Shown here: positions 43,101-51,947 of the stretch, in pieces
How the letters are laid out: each line of letters opens with the position of its first letter
How positions within the stretch are numbered: position 1 is the stretch's first letter
NCBI GenBank assembly: GCA_002384935.1
Contig: DGCD01000021.1
Span: forward strand, 62,001 to 126,000
Length of the DNA: 64,000 nucleotides
Direction of reading: 5' to 3'
Source of the DNA: Pusillimonas sp. UBA3987
GTDB taxonomy: Bacteria > Pseudomonadota > Gammaproteobacteria > Burkholderiales > Burkholderiaceae_B
Translations under genes and position numbers: made by a program
The notes under the pieces: generated by a model
Told to the model about the DNA's origin: nothing
Databases searched by the model: none
Seen by the model: the letters and a program-made list of their open reading frames with translations, nothing else

Positions 43101-46100
43101 GCTTCCCAAACCTGTCGGCACTGGCGGTCAAGGAACGCGCCATTACCCTGTTCTTTTTGATCCTGGCGGTTGTTGCCGGCATCTATGCCTTTCTGTCGCT
43201 GGGGCGGGCGGAAGACCCCCCGTTTACCGTGCGCGCACTGGTGGTGTCGGCCAACTGGCCTGGCGCCACACCGCAGGAAATGCAGGAACAAGTCGCCAAC
43301 CGGCTTGAAAAACGCATTCAGGAAGTGGCCCACCTGCACGAAATTGAAACAACGGTGCGCCCGGGCCAGGTCAACTTGCAGGTCGAGTTCCAAGACAATA
43401 CGCCCAAAGAGATCGTGCCCGACCTTTTTTACGAAGTACGCAAACGCATGCAGGAAGAGGCCGGCGACCTGCCCGAAGGCGTCATTGGGCCGATCGTGAA
43501 TGACGATTTTGCCGACGTCTACTTCAATTTGATTGCCTTAACCGCACCTGGCCTGCCGATGCGCCTTGTCACGCGAGACGCGGAAAATATCCGCGATCGC
43601 ATACGGCAGGTTCCTGGCGTACGTAAAGCCCTGATACTGGGGGAACGCAGCGAACGTGTCTTCATCGAATTCGACCCCATACAACTGAATAATCTGGGAC
43701 TCTCGCCCACGGCAATTTTCCAGGCCATCGACGCCCAGAACAGCCTGATGCCGGCCGGACGCATTGAAACAGATGGACCACGTTTGTATTTGCGGCTGGA
43801 CAGCGACCTGTCGGACCCCAAGGCGCTGGCCAATGTCCCCTTGCGCATCGGCGAACGTCTTATTCGCCTGGCCGACATCGCCACCATTCATCGCGGCTAT
43901 GAAGATCCGCCCTCCTACATGGTACGTTCAAAAGGGCAAGACGCCGTTTTGATTGGCGTAGTCATGGAAAGCGGCGTGAACGGGCTGGAACTGGGAGATC
44001 GGCTGGCGGATTTCATCGAACAGGAGCGGACCCGTTTACCGCTCGGGATGTCGTTGAATGTATTAACGAATCAGGCCAATGCCATTGCCGGCGCGGTCAA
44101 TCTGTTTCAAATCAAGTTTTTCATCGCCGTCGCCGTCGTCGTTGCCATTAGTATCCTGGCCATTGGCCTGCGCGCGGGCCTCATCGTGGGCATTGCGGTT
44201 CCCGTTACGCTGGGTATCACTTTCCTGATCATGCTGATGATGGGGATCAACCTGGACCGCGTCACGTTAGGCGCCTTGATTCTGGCCCTGGGCCTGTTGG
44301 TTGACGACGCCATTATCTCGGTCGAGATGATGCTCGTCAAAATGGAAGAAGGATGGGACCGCGTAAAAGCCGCGGCACACGCCTGGACAGTTACCGCTGC
44401 ACCCATGCTGTTTGGCACGTTGGTGACTGTTGCGGGCTTTATTCCTATTGGATTTGCACAATCGGCAGTCGGTGAATACACCGGCAATATTTTCTGGGTA
44501 CTGGGCATTTCACTGATCGTATCCTGGCTGGTTGCCGTGATTTTTGTGCCGTATCTGGGCGTCAAGATGCTGCCGGCCCAAAACAAGCCCCAGGCACACG
44601 GGCCGAATGAAGCGAATACACATCACCAGCCCTACCAGTCGCCGCGCTATCAACGCCTGCGCGCACTGATCTCCTGGTGCGTTGTACACCGGAAAACCGT
44701 TGTGGCCTTTACCATCGGGCTTTTGCTGCTGGCCATTGCGGGTATGGCAACGGTTGTGCAGAAACAATTCTTTCCCACCTCAGACCGCCCCGAAGTGCTG
44801 ATCAGCGTGTACATGCCGCAAGGCACCAGCATTGAAGCCACAGACCGCACTGTTCAAAAACTGGAGGCCCTGCTTTCACCCATGGAAGAAATAGCGTCGC
44901 TATCGGCCTACATTGGCGCCGGCGCCCCGCGCTTTTTCATTTCTGCCAGCCCCGAGATGCCCGACCCCGGATTCGCCAAACTGATTGCCGTGGCAACCGA
45001 CGCGCAAGCACGCGACCGGATCATTGAACGGGTCAATCAGGCCATTGACAATGGCCGTTTCCCTGAAGCCCGCGTGCGCGCTCAGACCCTGCTGTACGGC
45101 CCCCCCGTCACGTGGCCTGTCGCCTTCCGTATATTGGGCCCCAACCCTGACACCTTGCGTGATATTGCCTACGATGTCCGCAACGTGATGCAACAACATC
45201 CGAACATCCATGGCGCTCACCTCGACTGGAATGAGCGCGCACCCATTTTGCATCTGAACATGGATAAAGAACGTCTGCGCTTGCTGGGCATGACACCGCT
45301 GGACGTTTCCCGCCAGCTTCAATTCCAGCTTGAGGGCGTCACCATAACCCAGGTTCGCCAAGACATTCGCAGTGTGAATGTCGTTGCGCGCATGGCCGGG
45401 CTGGGCCACGACGCACGCAACGATGCCGACATATTGAATCGCATTGAAATTGTGACGCCGGAAGGTCGCAAGCTGCCTTTTTCACAATTGGGCAAAATTG
45501 AAACCCGCTTTGAAGAGCCAGTGGTTAAAAGGCACAATCGCGAGCGCGTACTGATGGTTCAGGGCGATGTCGAGGGCGCGCAACCCAATGATGTCAGCCT
45601 GGCCTTGTGGAACAGCCTTGAGCCATTGCGCAACCATCTTCCTGCAGGATATCACTTGGAATTGGCCGGTTCGGTCGAAGAATCGACCAAAGGCGAATCA
45701 TCTATTCAAAAGATGCAACCCATCATGTTCGCCGTCATGTTGATTTTCATCATGCTGCAAATGCGGTCCTTTTCAGGCACATTCATGGTTATTGCAACGG
45801 CGCCGCTTGGGCTGATCGGTGCCGTACTGGCCTTGCTTCTGTTCCACCAGCCCTTTGGCTTTGTCGCCCTGCTTGGGCTTACCGGCCTGGCGGGCATTCT
45901 GATGCGCAACACGCTGATACTGACGCAGCAAGTCGCCGATAACTTCAAGGCCGGCATGAACCCGTTCGAAGGGGTGGTGGAAGCCGCCGTGCAACGTGCC
46001 CGCCCTGTGGTACTGACTGCATTGGCCGCTGTATTTGCCTTTGTCCCGTTAACCCTGGACACTTTCTGGGGTCCACTGGCCTTCGTATTGATTGGAGGGG

Positions 46101-46186
46101 TAGCCGTAGGTACCGCTATTACTCTATTATTTGTCCCAGCCCTTTATGGGCTTTGGTTCCGAATCAAGCCACAGGAAAGTTCATGA
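43097..46186 (+). CDS. RND efflux pump, inner-membrane permease
   Basis: A 1029-residue RND permease with twelve membrane helices and two large periplasmic loops. The N-terminus VKERAITLFFLILAVVAGI and AEDPPFTVRALVV resemble the MexK/TriC-like branch rather than AcrB. The proton-relay motif is LLVDDAIISVEMMLVKMEEG in helix 4. It is translationally coupled to the adaptor upstream and to the PQQ dehydrogenase downstream (ATGA overlaps at both ends). The substrate is unknown. Confidence 0.92.
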   Translation: MSFPNLSALAVKERAITLFFLILAVVAGIYAFLSLGRAEDPPFTVRALVVSANWPGATPQEMQEQVANRLEKRIQEVAHLHEIETTVRPGQVNLQVEFQDNTPKEIVPDLFYEVRKRMQEEAGDLPEGVIGPIVNDDFADVYFNLIALTAPGLPMRLVTRDAENIRDRIRQVPGVRKALILGERSERVFIEFDPIQLNNLGLSPTAIFQAIDAQNSLMPAGRIETDGPRLYLRLDSDLSDPKALANVPLRIGERLIRLADIATIHRGYEDPPSYMVRSKGQDAVLIGVVMESGVNGLELGDRLADFIEQERTRLPLGMSLNVLTNQANAIAGAVNLFQIKFFIAVAVVVAISILAIGLRAGLIVGIAVPVTLGITFLIMLMMGINLDRVTLGALILALGLLVDDAIISVEMMLVKMEEGWDRVKAAAHAWTVTAAPMLFGTLVTVAGFIPIGFAQSAVGEYTGNIFWVLGISLIVSWLVAVIFVPYLGVKMLPAQNKPQAHGPNEANTHHQPYQSPRYQRLRALISWCVVHRKTVVAFTIGLLLLAIAGMATVVQKQFFPTSDRPEVLISVYMPQGTSIEATDRTVQKLEALLSPMEEIASLSAYIGAGAPRFFISASPEMPDPGFAKLIAVATDAQARDRIIERVNQAIDNGRFPEARVRAQTLLYGPPVTWPVAFRILGPNPDTLRDIAYDVRNVMQQHPNIHGAHLDWNERAPILHLNMDKERLRLLGMTPLDVSRQLQFQLEGVTITQVRQDIRSVNVVARMAGLGHDARNDADILNRIEIVTPEGRKLPFSQLGKIETRFEEPVVKRHNRERVLMVQGDVEGAQPNDVSLALWNSLEPLRNHLPAGYHLELAGSVEESTKGESSIQKMQPIMFAVMLIFIMLQMRSFSGTFMVIATAPLGLIGAVLALLLFHQPFGFVALLGLTGLAGILMRNTLILTQQVADNFKAGMNPFEGVVEAAVQRARPVVLTALAAVFAFVPLTLDTFWGPLAFVLIGGVAVGTAITLLFVPALYGLWFRIKPQESS

Positions 46187-48546
46187 ACCCAACCAGACGC
46201 CCGCTGCTTCTTTCCCTTACCGCATTCGTGCTGCTACTGGCCGGGTTAGGTTTATCGGCGGGCGGCCTCTGGCTCTTCGTATTGGGCGACACGCCAGCAT
46301 ATATCGCCTTCGGCCTGGCTTTACTGCTGATTGCCGTTTTATTGTTCAAGCAGAAAGCCTTGGCGCTGCTGTGGTACGCCCTACTATTGGGCGGTCTTGT
46401 GTGGTGGTCGATTCATGAACAAGGATTCGACTGGTGGCCGTTGGCGGCAAGAGTCGGGCTGTTTTTCCTCATTGGCTTGTGGCTGCTGGTGCCTTGGGTA
46501 AACCGATCATTACAAGGCATCCCGGGATTCAATAAAGGCTTGCTATGGCTGGCCCTGTTGGGCACGCTGGTTGTGTCCGCAGCCAGTTGGATCACCGACT
46601 CGCACCGCGTCAACGGCACGCTTGCCATGCGTAGCACGCCCGACACCTATCGCGCGCCCGAGATTCCAGAAGCAGAGTGGCATGCCTACGGCCGCACCGG
46701 CTTTGGTCAACGTTATTCGCCACTGGACCAGATCACACCGGAAAACATCAGACAACTGGAAGTGGCCTGGCACTACAAAACAGGCGATATGCGTGGCCAG
46801 CCGGGCGACCCGGTGGAAACCACTTTTCAGGTCACCCCCCTGAACGTGGGCAATCGCCTATTCCTGTGCACACCGCACCAAAACGTAATTGCACTGGATG
46901 CCACGTCGGGCGAGGAGTTATGGCGTTTCGACCCGGAAATCGAAGGCGATATGGCCCTGCAGCACCTTACCTGCCGCGGCCTTTCATATCAGGCCGAAGT
47001 GGACAAAACGGCGTTGGAAGGGTTTACCGACACTTGCAATTCCCGTCTGTTCATGCCCACTTCCGACGGCCGCGTGATTGCGCTAAACCCGGAGAACGGC
47101 AAGGTCTGCTCGGCCTTTGGGCAAGGTAAAGGTGAAATCGATCTGTGGAACAACATGCCCAACAAACGTGTGGGCGGCTACTATTCCACCTCTCCGGCGG
47201 TGGTGACTGAAGACCTGCTGATTGTGGGTGGTACCGTACTCGACAATGTCTCCACCAGCGAACCATCCGGCGTAATTCGCGCTTTCAACGTGAATACCGG
47301 CGAACTGGTCTGGAATTGGGATGCCGCTAACCCCGAGCAAACCGAACCCATTGCGCCGGGAGAAACCTACACGCCGAACTCTCCCAACAGCTGGAGCATC
47401 AGCAGCGTTGACGAAGAGTTTGGACTCATTTACGTTCCTATGGGAAACCAGCCGCCCGACCAATGGGGCGGCGATCGTAGCCCCGAAGTGGAAAAATACG
47501 CCAGCTCCATTGTCGCGCTGGAACTGGACACCGGCCGGGTACGCTGGCATTTCCAAACCGTCCACCACGACCTGTGGGATTACGATGTTCCTTCTCAACC
47601 CAGCTTGCTCGACCTCACGATTAACGGCGAAACGGTGCCGGCCCTGGTACAACCTACCAAACAAGGTGAACTGTTTGTTCTGAACCGGCTTACCGGCGAA
47701 CCTGTTTTGCCGGTGAAGGAAGAGCCCGCCGCCCAAGGCGCTGTGCTGGGTGACTTCACGGCGCCAACCCAACCTGTTTCAAAACTGTCGTTCAACCCAC
47801 CGGAACTTGCGGGAGCCGATATGTGGGGGGCCTCCCTGTTCGACCAACTGGCCTGCCGCATCCAGTTTCATCGATACCGTTACGAAGGGCGCTTTACACC
47901 GCCCTCACTGCAAGGCTCGCTCGTTTATCCAGGTAATTTCGGCGTGTTCAATTGGGGCAGTATTGCGGTTGACCCGGAACGCCAGGTTGCTTTTACGACA
48001 CCAACTTACCTGGCATTTGTGTCACAACTTATTCCGCGTAACGACGACACTTCGCTGGCGGTTCACAACACACCGCCGGAATACGGTTTACCCGCCCTGA
48101 ACGAAAACTTTGGTGCGCCTTATGCGGTTAAATTATTCCCCTTCCTGTCGTTATTGGGCTTACCGTGCCAGGCTCCGCCCTGGGGCTATGTTGCAGGCGC
48201 CGACCTTGCCACGGGTGAAATTATCTGGAAGCACAAAAACGGTACGGTAGTCGACAGTTCGCCCCTACCCCTGCCTTTCAAAATGGGGGTGCCCAATCTA
48301 GGGGGGCCACTCATGACGGCGGGCGGCGTTGCCTTTTTGTCGGGCACCATCGACAACTACGTCAGGGGGTATGACGTTTCAACCGGCAAACAATTGTGGG
48401 AACAGCGTCTGCCCGCAGGAGGCCAGGCCACACCCATGAGCTTTATGGGTCAAAACGGCAAACAATACCTTGTGGTCGTGGCAGGGGGGCATGGATCGCT
48501 GGACACCACGGCCGGTGATGACGTTATTGCTTATGCCCTGCCTTAA
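46183..48546 (+). CDS. gcd: Membrane-bound PQQ-dependent dehydrogenase, glucose/quinate/shikimate type
   Basis: A 787-residue quinoprotein. Residues 1-145 contain five hydrophobic segments anchoring it in the inner membrane. The rest is an eight-bladed propeller facing the periplasm, with TGFGQRYSPLDQI, the VHHDLWDYDVPSQPSL region that holds the active-site aspartate, and PNLGGPLMTAGG. It matches mGDH in length. It oxidises glucose (or quinate/shikimate) to the acid and passes electrons to ubiquinone. The ATG at 46183 overlaps the pump stop, and a clear terminator follows. No PQQ synthesis genes are in the window. Confidence 0.9.
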   Translation: MNPTRRPLLLSLTAFVLLLAGLGLSAGGLWLFVLGDTPAYIAFGLALLLIAVLLFKQKALALLWYALLLGGLVWWSIHEQGFDWWPLAARVGLFFLIGLWLLVPWVNRSLQGIPGFNKGLLWLALLGTLVVSAASWITDSHRVNGTLAMRSTPDTYRAPEIPEAEWHAYGRTGFGQRYSPLDQITPENIRQLEVAWHYKTGDMRGQPGDPVETTFQVTPLNVGNRLFLCTPHQNVIALDATSGEELWRFDPEIEGDMALQHLTCRGLSYQAEVDKTALEGFTDTCNSRLFMPTSDGRVIALNPENGKVCSAFGQGKGEIDLWNNMPNKRVGGYYSTSPAVVTEDLLIVGGTVLDNVSTSEPSGVIRAFNVNTGELVWNWDAANPEQTEPIAPGETYTPNSPNSWSISSVDEEFGLIYVPMGNQPPDQWGGDRSPEVEKYASSIVALELDTGRVRWHFQTVHHDLWDYDVPSQPSLLDLTINGETVPALVQPTKQGELFVLNRLTGEPVLPVKEEPAAQGAVLGDFTAPTQPVSKLSFNPPELAGADMWGASLFDQLACRIQFHRYRYEGRFTPPSLQGSLVYPGNFGVFNWGSIAVDPERQVAFTTPTYLAFVSQLIPRNDDTSLAVHNTPPEYGLPALNENFGAPYAVKLFPFLSLLGLPCQAPPWGYVAGADLATGEIIWKHKNGTVVDSSPLPLPFKMGVPNLGGPLMTAGGVAFLSGTIDNYVRGYDVSTGKQLWEQRLPAGGQATPMSFMGQNGKQYLVVVAGGHGSLDTTAGDDVIAYALP

Positions 48547-48637
48547 AAAAGTAAAAATCATTGGGTAACCGATTGCGCCAAACCCGCGTTAACGGGCAAA
48601 ATCAGCCCGACCCACGATAACGGTTAAAATAAGACTC

Positions 48638-48665
48638 GCCCATGCAGACAACCCATGGGCTTTTT
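48638..48665 (+). terminator. Intrinsic terminator after the pump-gcd operon
   Basis: A 7-bp stem GCCCATG/CATGGGC with a nine-base loop is followed directly by TTTTT at 48661-48665. It lies about 90 bases after the gcd stop and before the phosphate transporter gene. Confidence 0.8.
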
Positions 48666-48747
48666 CATGCGCGCAATATGACAGAAAAAAGAAATGTCAT
48701 AATTCGCACTGTTTCTCCTTGAATGATCAACCAAGCCTCAAAAACCC

Positions 48748-50313
48748 ATGAAGCTACAAAACGTGAACGACCTGCAACAAGGTACCAAACGCAGCCGACG
48801 CGAGTTCTTCCGCTACGGCCTGGCACTGCTGTTTGTTGCCGGCATCATGATCTACTCATCCCTGGGCTTGGGCATTACCGGACAGCAAGGAATTTTGCTG
48901 GTCGTGGCCTCCATGATTGGCGGCTACATGGCCATGAACATCGGCGCCAACGACGTCGCCAATAATGTCGGGCCTGCGGTCGGGTCGCAATCGATATCCA
49001 TGGGCTGGGCCATTGTGATTGCCGCCCTGTTCGAAATGGCCGGTGCCATTATCGCGGGGGGTGACGTCATTTCTACCGTGCGCGGCGGCATTATCGACAT
49101 GTCGTACGTTCCCGATAGCGACCACTTCATTGCGCTGATGACTTCTGCCCTGCTGGCCGGGGCACTTTGGCTGAACCTGGCCACGGCCCTTGGCGCACCC
49201 GTTTCCACCACCCATTCAATCGTGGGCGCCGTTCTGGGCGCAGGCCTGGCTGCCGGCGGCTTTGCCGCCGCAAACTGGCCTATCTTGGGAAAAATCGCAG
49301 CCAGCTGGGTCATTTCACCCGTACTGGGTGGACTCATTGCCGCCGGCTTTCTGTTGTGGATCAAGCGAGCCATTACCTATAAAACAGATATGGTGAAGGC
49401 CGCCAGGGTAACGGTTCCCATCCTCATTGGCGTCATGGCTTTCGCCTTTTCCACCTACTTGATGCTTAAAGGCCTAAGTAAAATCTGGAAAGTGGACTTC
49501 TACACCGCCGCTGGAATCGGGGTGGCCATGGGGCTGTTGTTTTGGCTGTTCATGCGAAACCTCCTTACCCGGCGCGCCAGCCTGCTTAACAACACCAAAA
49601 AAGCAATCAACTCATTGTTCACCATTCCGTTGGTTTTTGCTGCAGCGCTGCTGAGCTTTGCCCATGGCGCCAACGATGTCGCCAACGCCATCGGGCCGCT
49701 GGCTGCCATTGCCGACACCGTGCTGCGCGGCGGTGTATCGGAACAAGCCGGTATTCCATTGTGGGTGTTGCTGATCGGGGCCTTTGGCATTGCCCTTGGC
49801 CTGGCCCTGTACGGCCCCAAACTCATTCGTACCGTGGGTGGTGAAATTACCGACCTCGACCAGATGCGTGCGTTTTCCGTGGCCATGGCTGCCGCCATTA
49901 CCGTTATTATTGCATCGCAACTGGGCCTGCCGGTCAGCTCTACCCACATTGCCATTGGCGGCATTTTCGGTGTGGGCTTCCTGCGTGAACGTTTGAAATC
50001 AAACTATTCACGTATGCTCGAGGAAATCAAGCACCATCATTCTGGCGCCGACAAGGAAATTGTTGAGGCCTTCCTCGACCGTTTTGCCGCCGCCGACGTG
50101 GCCACCAAACAGACCATGCTCAAGGAGCTGAAAGCACACGAGGCTGACGTTGAGCTGAGCAAAAAAGAATACAAGAAGATGCGCAAGGTTTACAAAAACG
50201 AATTGGTGAAGCGCACTGCCGTTACCAAGATTGTTGCCGCCTGGATTATTACCGTGCCGGCATCGGCAATGCTAGCGGCCATTATTTACTGGTTGATTGC
50301 GTCGCTGCTGTAA
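48748..50313 (+). CDS. pit: PiT-family inorganic phosphate transporter
   Basis: A 521-residue membrane transporter of the PiT family with the duplicated signature GANDVANNVGPAVGS (near residue 67) and GANDVANAIGPLAAIAD (near residue 315). Each copy has a matching PVSTTHSIVGA or PVSSTHIAIGG element. A cytoplasmic charged segment (about 420-490) precedes the last helix. It imports phosphate with protons or sodium. It sits next to glucose dehydrogenase but behind a terminator, so it is independently transcribed. Confidence 0.9.
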   Translation: MKLQNVNDLQQGTKRSRREFFRYGLALLFVAGIMIYSSLGLGITGQQGILLVVASMIGGYMAMNIGANDVANNVGPAVGSQSISMGWAIVIAALFEMAGAIIAGGDVISTVRGGIIDMSYVPDSDHFIALMTSALLAGALWLNLATALGAPVSTTHSIVGAVLGAGLAAGGFAAANWPILGKIAASWVISPVLGGLIAAGFLLWIKRAITYKTDMVKAARVTVPILIGVMAFAFSTYLMLKGLSKIWKVDFYTAAGIGVAMGLLFWLFMRNLLTRRASLLNNTKKAINSLFTIPLVFAAALLSFAHGANDVANAIGPLAAIADTVLRGGVSEQAGIPLWVLLIGAFGIALGLALYGPKLIRTVGGEITDLDQMRAFSVAMAAAITVIIASQLGLPVSSTHIAIGGIFGVGFLRERLKSNYSRMLEEIKHHHSGADKEIVEAFLDRFAAADVATKQTMLKELKAHEADVELSKKEYKKMRKVYKNELVKRTAVTKIVAAWIITVPASAMLAAIIYWLIASLL

Positions 50314-50321
50314 ATTACGGA

Positions 50322-50900
50322 TCAGCGGTTTCCAGCTGAATAAGCCGCCAACTGCTGTTCCACCATCACTTCAAACGGATTCAGAACCGACGAAAAATCG
50401 TTTGCAGGCTCCCAAACTTCCAGGGTGCGCACAATTGCTTCGATGGTCGCGACGGCCTCAGGTTTCGGCGCTTTGCGAATGCGATAACGCGAGGGGTTGC
50501 CCGGCCCCAACGTAACGCGCGGCAAACTTTCCAACTGCGGGTTTGCATAAAGAATTTTGCTGGCTTTACGCCAGGTGCCGTCCGGCACGATCAATAGCGT
50601 TGGCTTGGTGGCGGCATGTTCGGCCAGCGCCGGGGGCGTTTTTGCCGATTCTCCGGGAAACAGCAAATACACAGATGAAAACTTTGCCAGCTCTTCACTA
50701 AGACCAGAAAACTGTTCACCGATCCAAAGATCACAATTTCTCAAGCTTAATGCAGCCAGGCGGCCGGTATTAAACGGATGCCGATCTTCTTCCGGGTGCT
50801 GCAAAATAAGAACCCGTGTGGTGCTGGACACCTTTGTGATGTACTTGCAAACGCAGTACGATTCGGGACGCCGACATTGCGGGCAATTGATACGGGACAT
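50322..50900 (-). CDS. tRNA-uridine aminocarboxypropyltransferase (DTW domain, TapT/YfiP type)
   Basis: A 192-residue DTW-domain protein. The N-terminal zinc-like cysteines are in CPQCRRPESYCVC. The core has LILQHPEEDRHPFNTGRLAALSL and the signature PDGTWRKASKIL, with NPSRYRIRKAP following. Family members use SAM to add 3-amino-3-carboxypropyl to tRNA uridine 47. It converges on the phosphate transporter and begins five bases after the end of the LysR gene on the same strand. Confidence 0.9.
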   Translation of the reverse strand: MSRINCPQCRRPESYCVCKYITKVSSTTRVLILQHPEEDRHPFNTGRLAALSLRNCDLWIGEQFSGLSEELAKFSSVYLLFPGESAKTPPALAEHAATKPTLLIVPDGTWRKASKILYANPQLESLPRVTLGPGNPSRYRIRKAPKPEAVATIEAIVRTLEVWEPANDFSSVLNPFEVMVEQQLAAYSAGNR

Positions 50901-50905
50901 GAGAG

Positions 50906-51817
50906 TTATTTCAATTGGCTATTCACAACCTCACGAGCCTCTTGCATGAAAGCCTCAAGCAGGTCTTGTGACGGCAGGCTTAGGGGTGCGTCGCTGCGCG
51001 AGACCGCATAAATTGTGGTGATGGGCAAAGGGTCTTCAATCGGTAGAGACACCAGCCCGGCCCGGCGACCGTGACGATTAAGAAAACTGCGCGGCATAAT
51101 GCCGATGACGTCTTGTGTAGGCATCAGGCTGAGCAGAGAAAAAAAAGACTCACACTCAAGGGGCACCTTGGGTGGTGGCATGCCGCGCTCTTCCAGGTGC
51201 AGATGCTGGGGGTCACCCGGCCCACGCGCCGGCCCCACCAGTATCCATGAAGCATCAGACAAATCCTTCAATTTACGTACCTTAGCCAGCGGGTGACCTC
51301 GTCTTGCTCCAATCACTTCCTGGCTGTGAAACAGCACCTGACAAAGCAGGTCAGCCCCAACCCCGGTTGCCGGCACCGGCCCTAAGACAAAGTCCAAATC
51401 ACCACGCCGCAGCTGATGCAACGCTTGCGGATACAACACATCGCGGATGCAAACCCTGGCTCGGGGCCAGCGCCTGCGAAAACGCGCTACCGCGCCCGGC
51501 GAAAAAAGCACCGCTACTGCGGGTGATAACCCAACCGTAACCCGACCGGTTGTATTCCCTAGGTGCGAGGAAATATCTTCGTGAGCGCGTGCCACTTCCC
51601 GTATGACGGTGACCGCCCGGGCGGCCAGCAGCTCGCCAACCTGCGTCAGCCGAACCCCTTTGGCGCTGCGCTGCACCAACGCAGTACCAAACTCTTCTTC
51701 CAGTCGTCGTAGTGACTTGCTTAGAGCTGGTTGAGTGATGTTCAGCACTTCCGCTGCGGCCCGAAGGCTACCCTGCTCGGCTAGGGTAACCAACAGTTCG
51801 AGTTGTTGTAGACGCAT
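50906..51817 (-). CDS. LysR-family transcriptional regulator of the sulfatase/TRAP cluster
   Basis: A 303-residue LysR-type regulator. The N-terminal helix-turn-helix (MRLQQLELLVTLAEQGSLRAAAEVLNITQPALSKSLRRLEEEFG) is followed by a two-lobed inducer domain. A GAGGAGG box precedes the ATG by five bases. It is divergent from the sulfatase-cupin-TRAP operon and separated from it by 130 bases containing a near-perfect dyad, the normal arrangement for direct control. The inducer is presumably a substrate of that operon and is unknown. Confidence 0.88.
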   Translation of the reverse strand: MRLQQLELLVTLAEQGSLRAAAEVLNITQPALSKSLRRLEEEFGTALVQRSAKGVRLTQVGELLAARAVTVIREVARAHEDISSHLGNTTGRVTVGLSPAVAVLFSPGAVARFRRRWPRARVCIRDVLYPQALHQLRRGDLDFVLGPVPATGVGADLLCQVLFHSQEVIGARRGHPLAKVRKLKDLSDASWILVGPARGPGDPQHLHLEERGMPPPKVPLECESFFSLLSLMPTQDVIGIMPRSFLNRHGRRAGLVSLPIEDPLPITTIYAVSRSDAPLSLPSQDLLEAFMQEAREVVNSQLK

Positions 51818-51834
51818 ACGATCCTCCTCTCATG

Positions 51835-51853
51835 CGATAACCAATGGTAATCG
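51835..51853. promoter_or_regulatory. LysR-type operator between regulator and sulfatase operon
   Basis: CGATAACCA-a-TGGTAATCG is a 19-base dyad with eight of nine pairs matching. It contains the T-N11-A pattern (T at 51838, A at 51850) expected for LysR binding sites. It lies 17 bases upstream of the regulator start, in the divergent promoter region. Confidence 0.6.
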
Positions 51854-51947
51854 ACATGAAAAGAAAGCACTACTCGAATAAATGACGGCTCCTTAGAATT
51901 GATTTACAGAATTATTAATCCCCATGACACAAGTATCAGGAGGAGAT

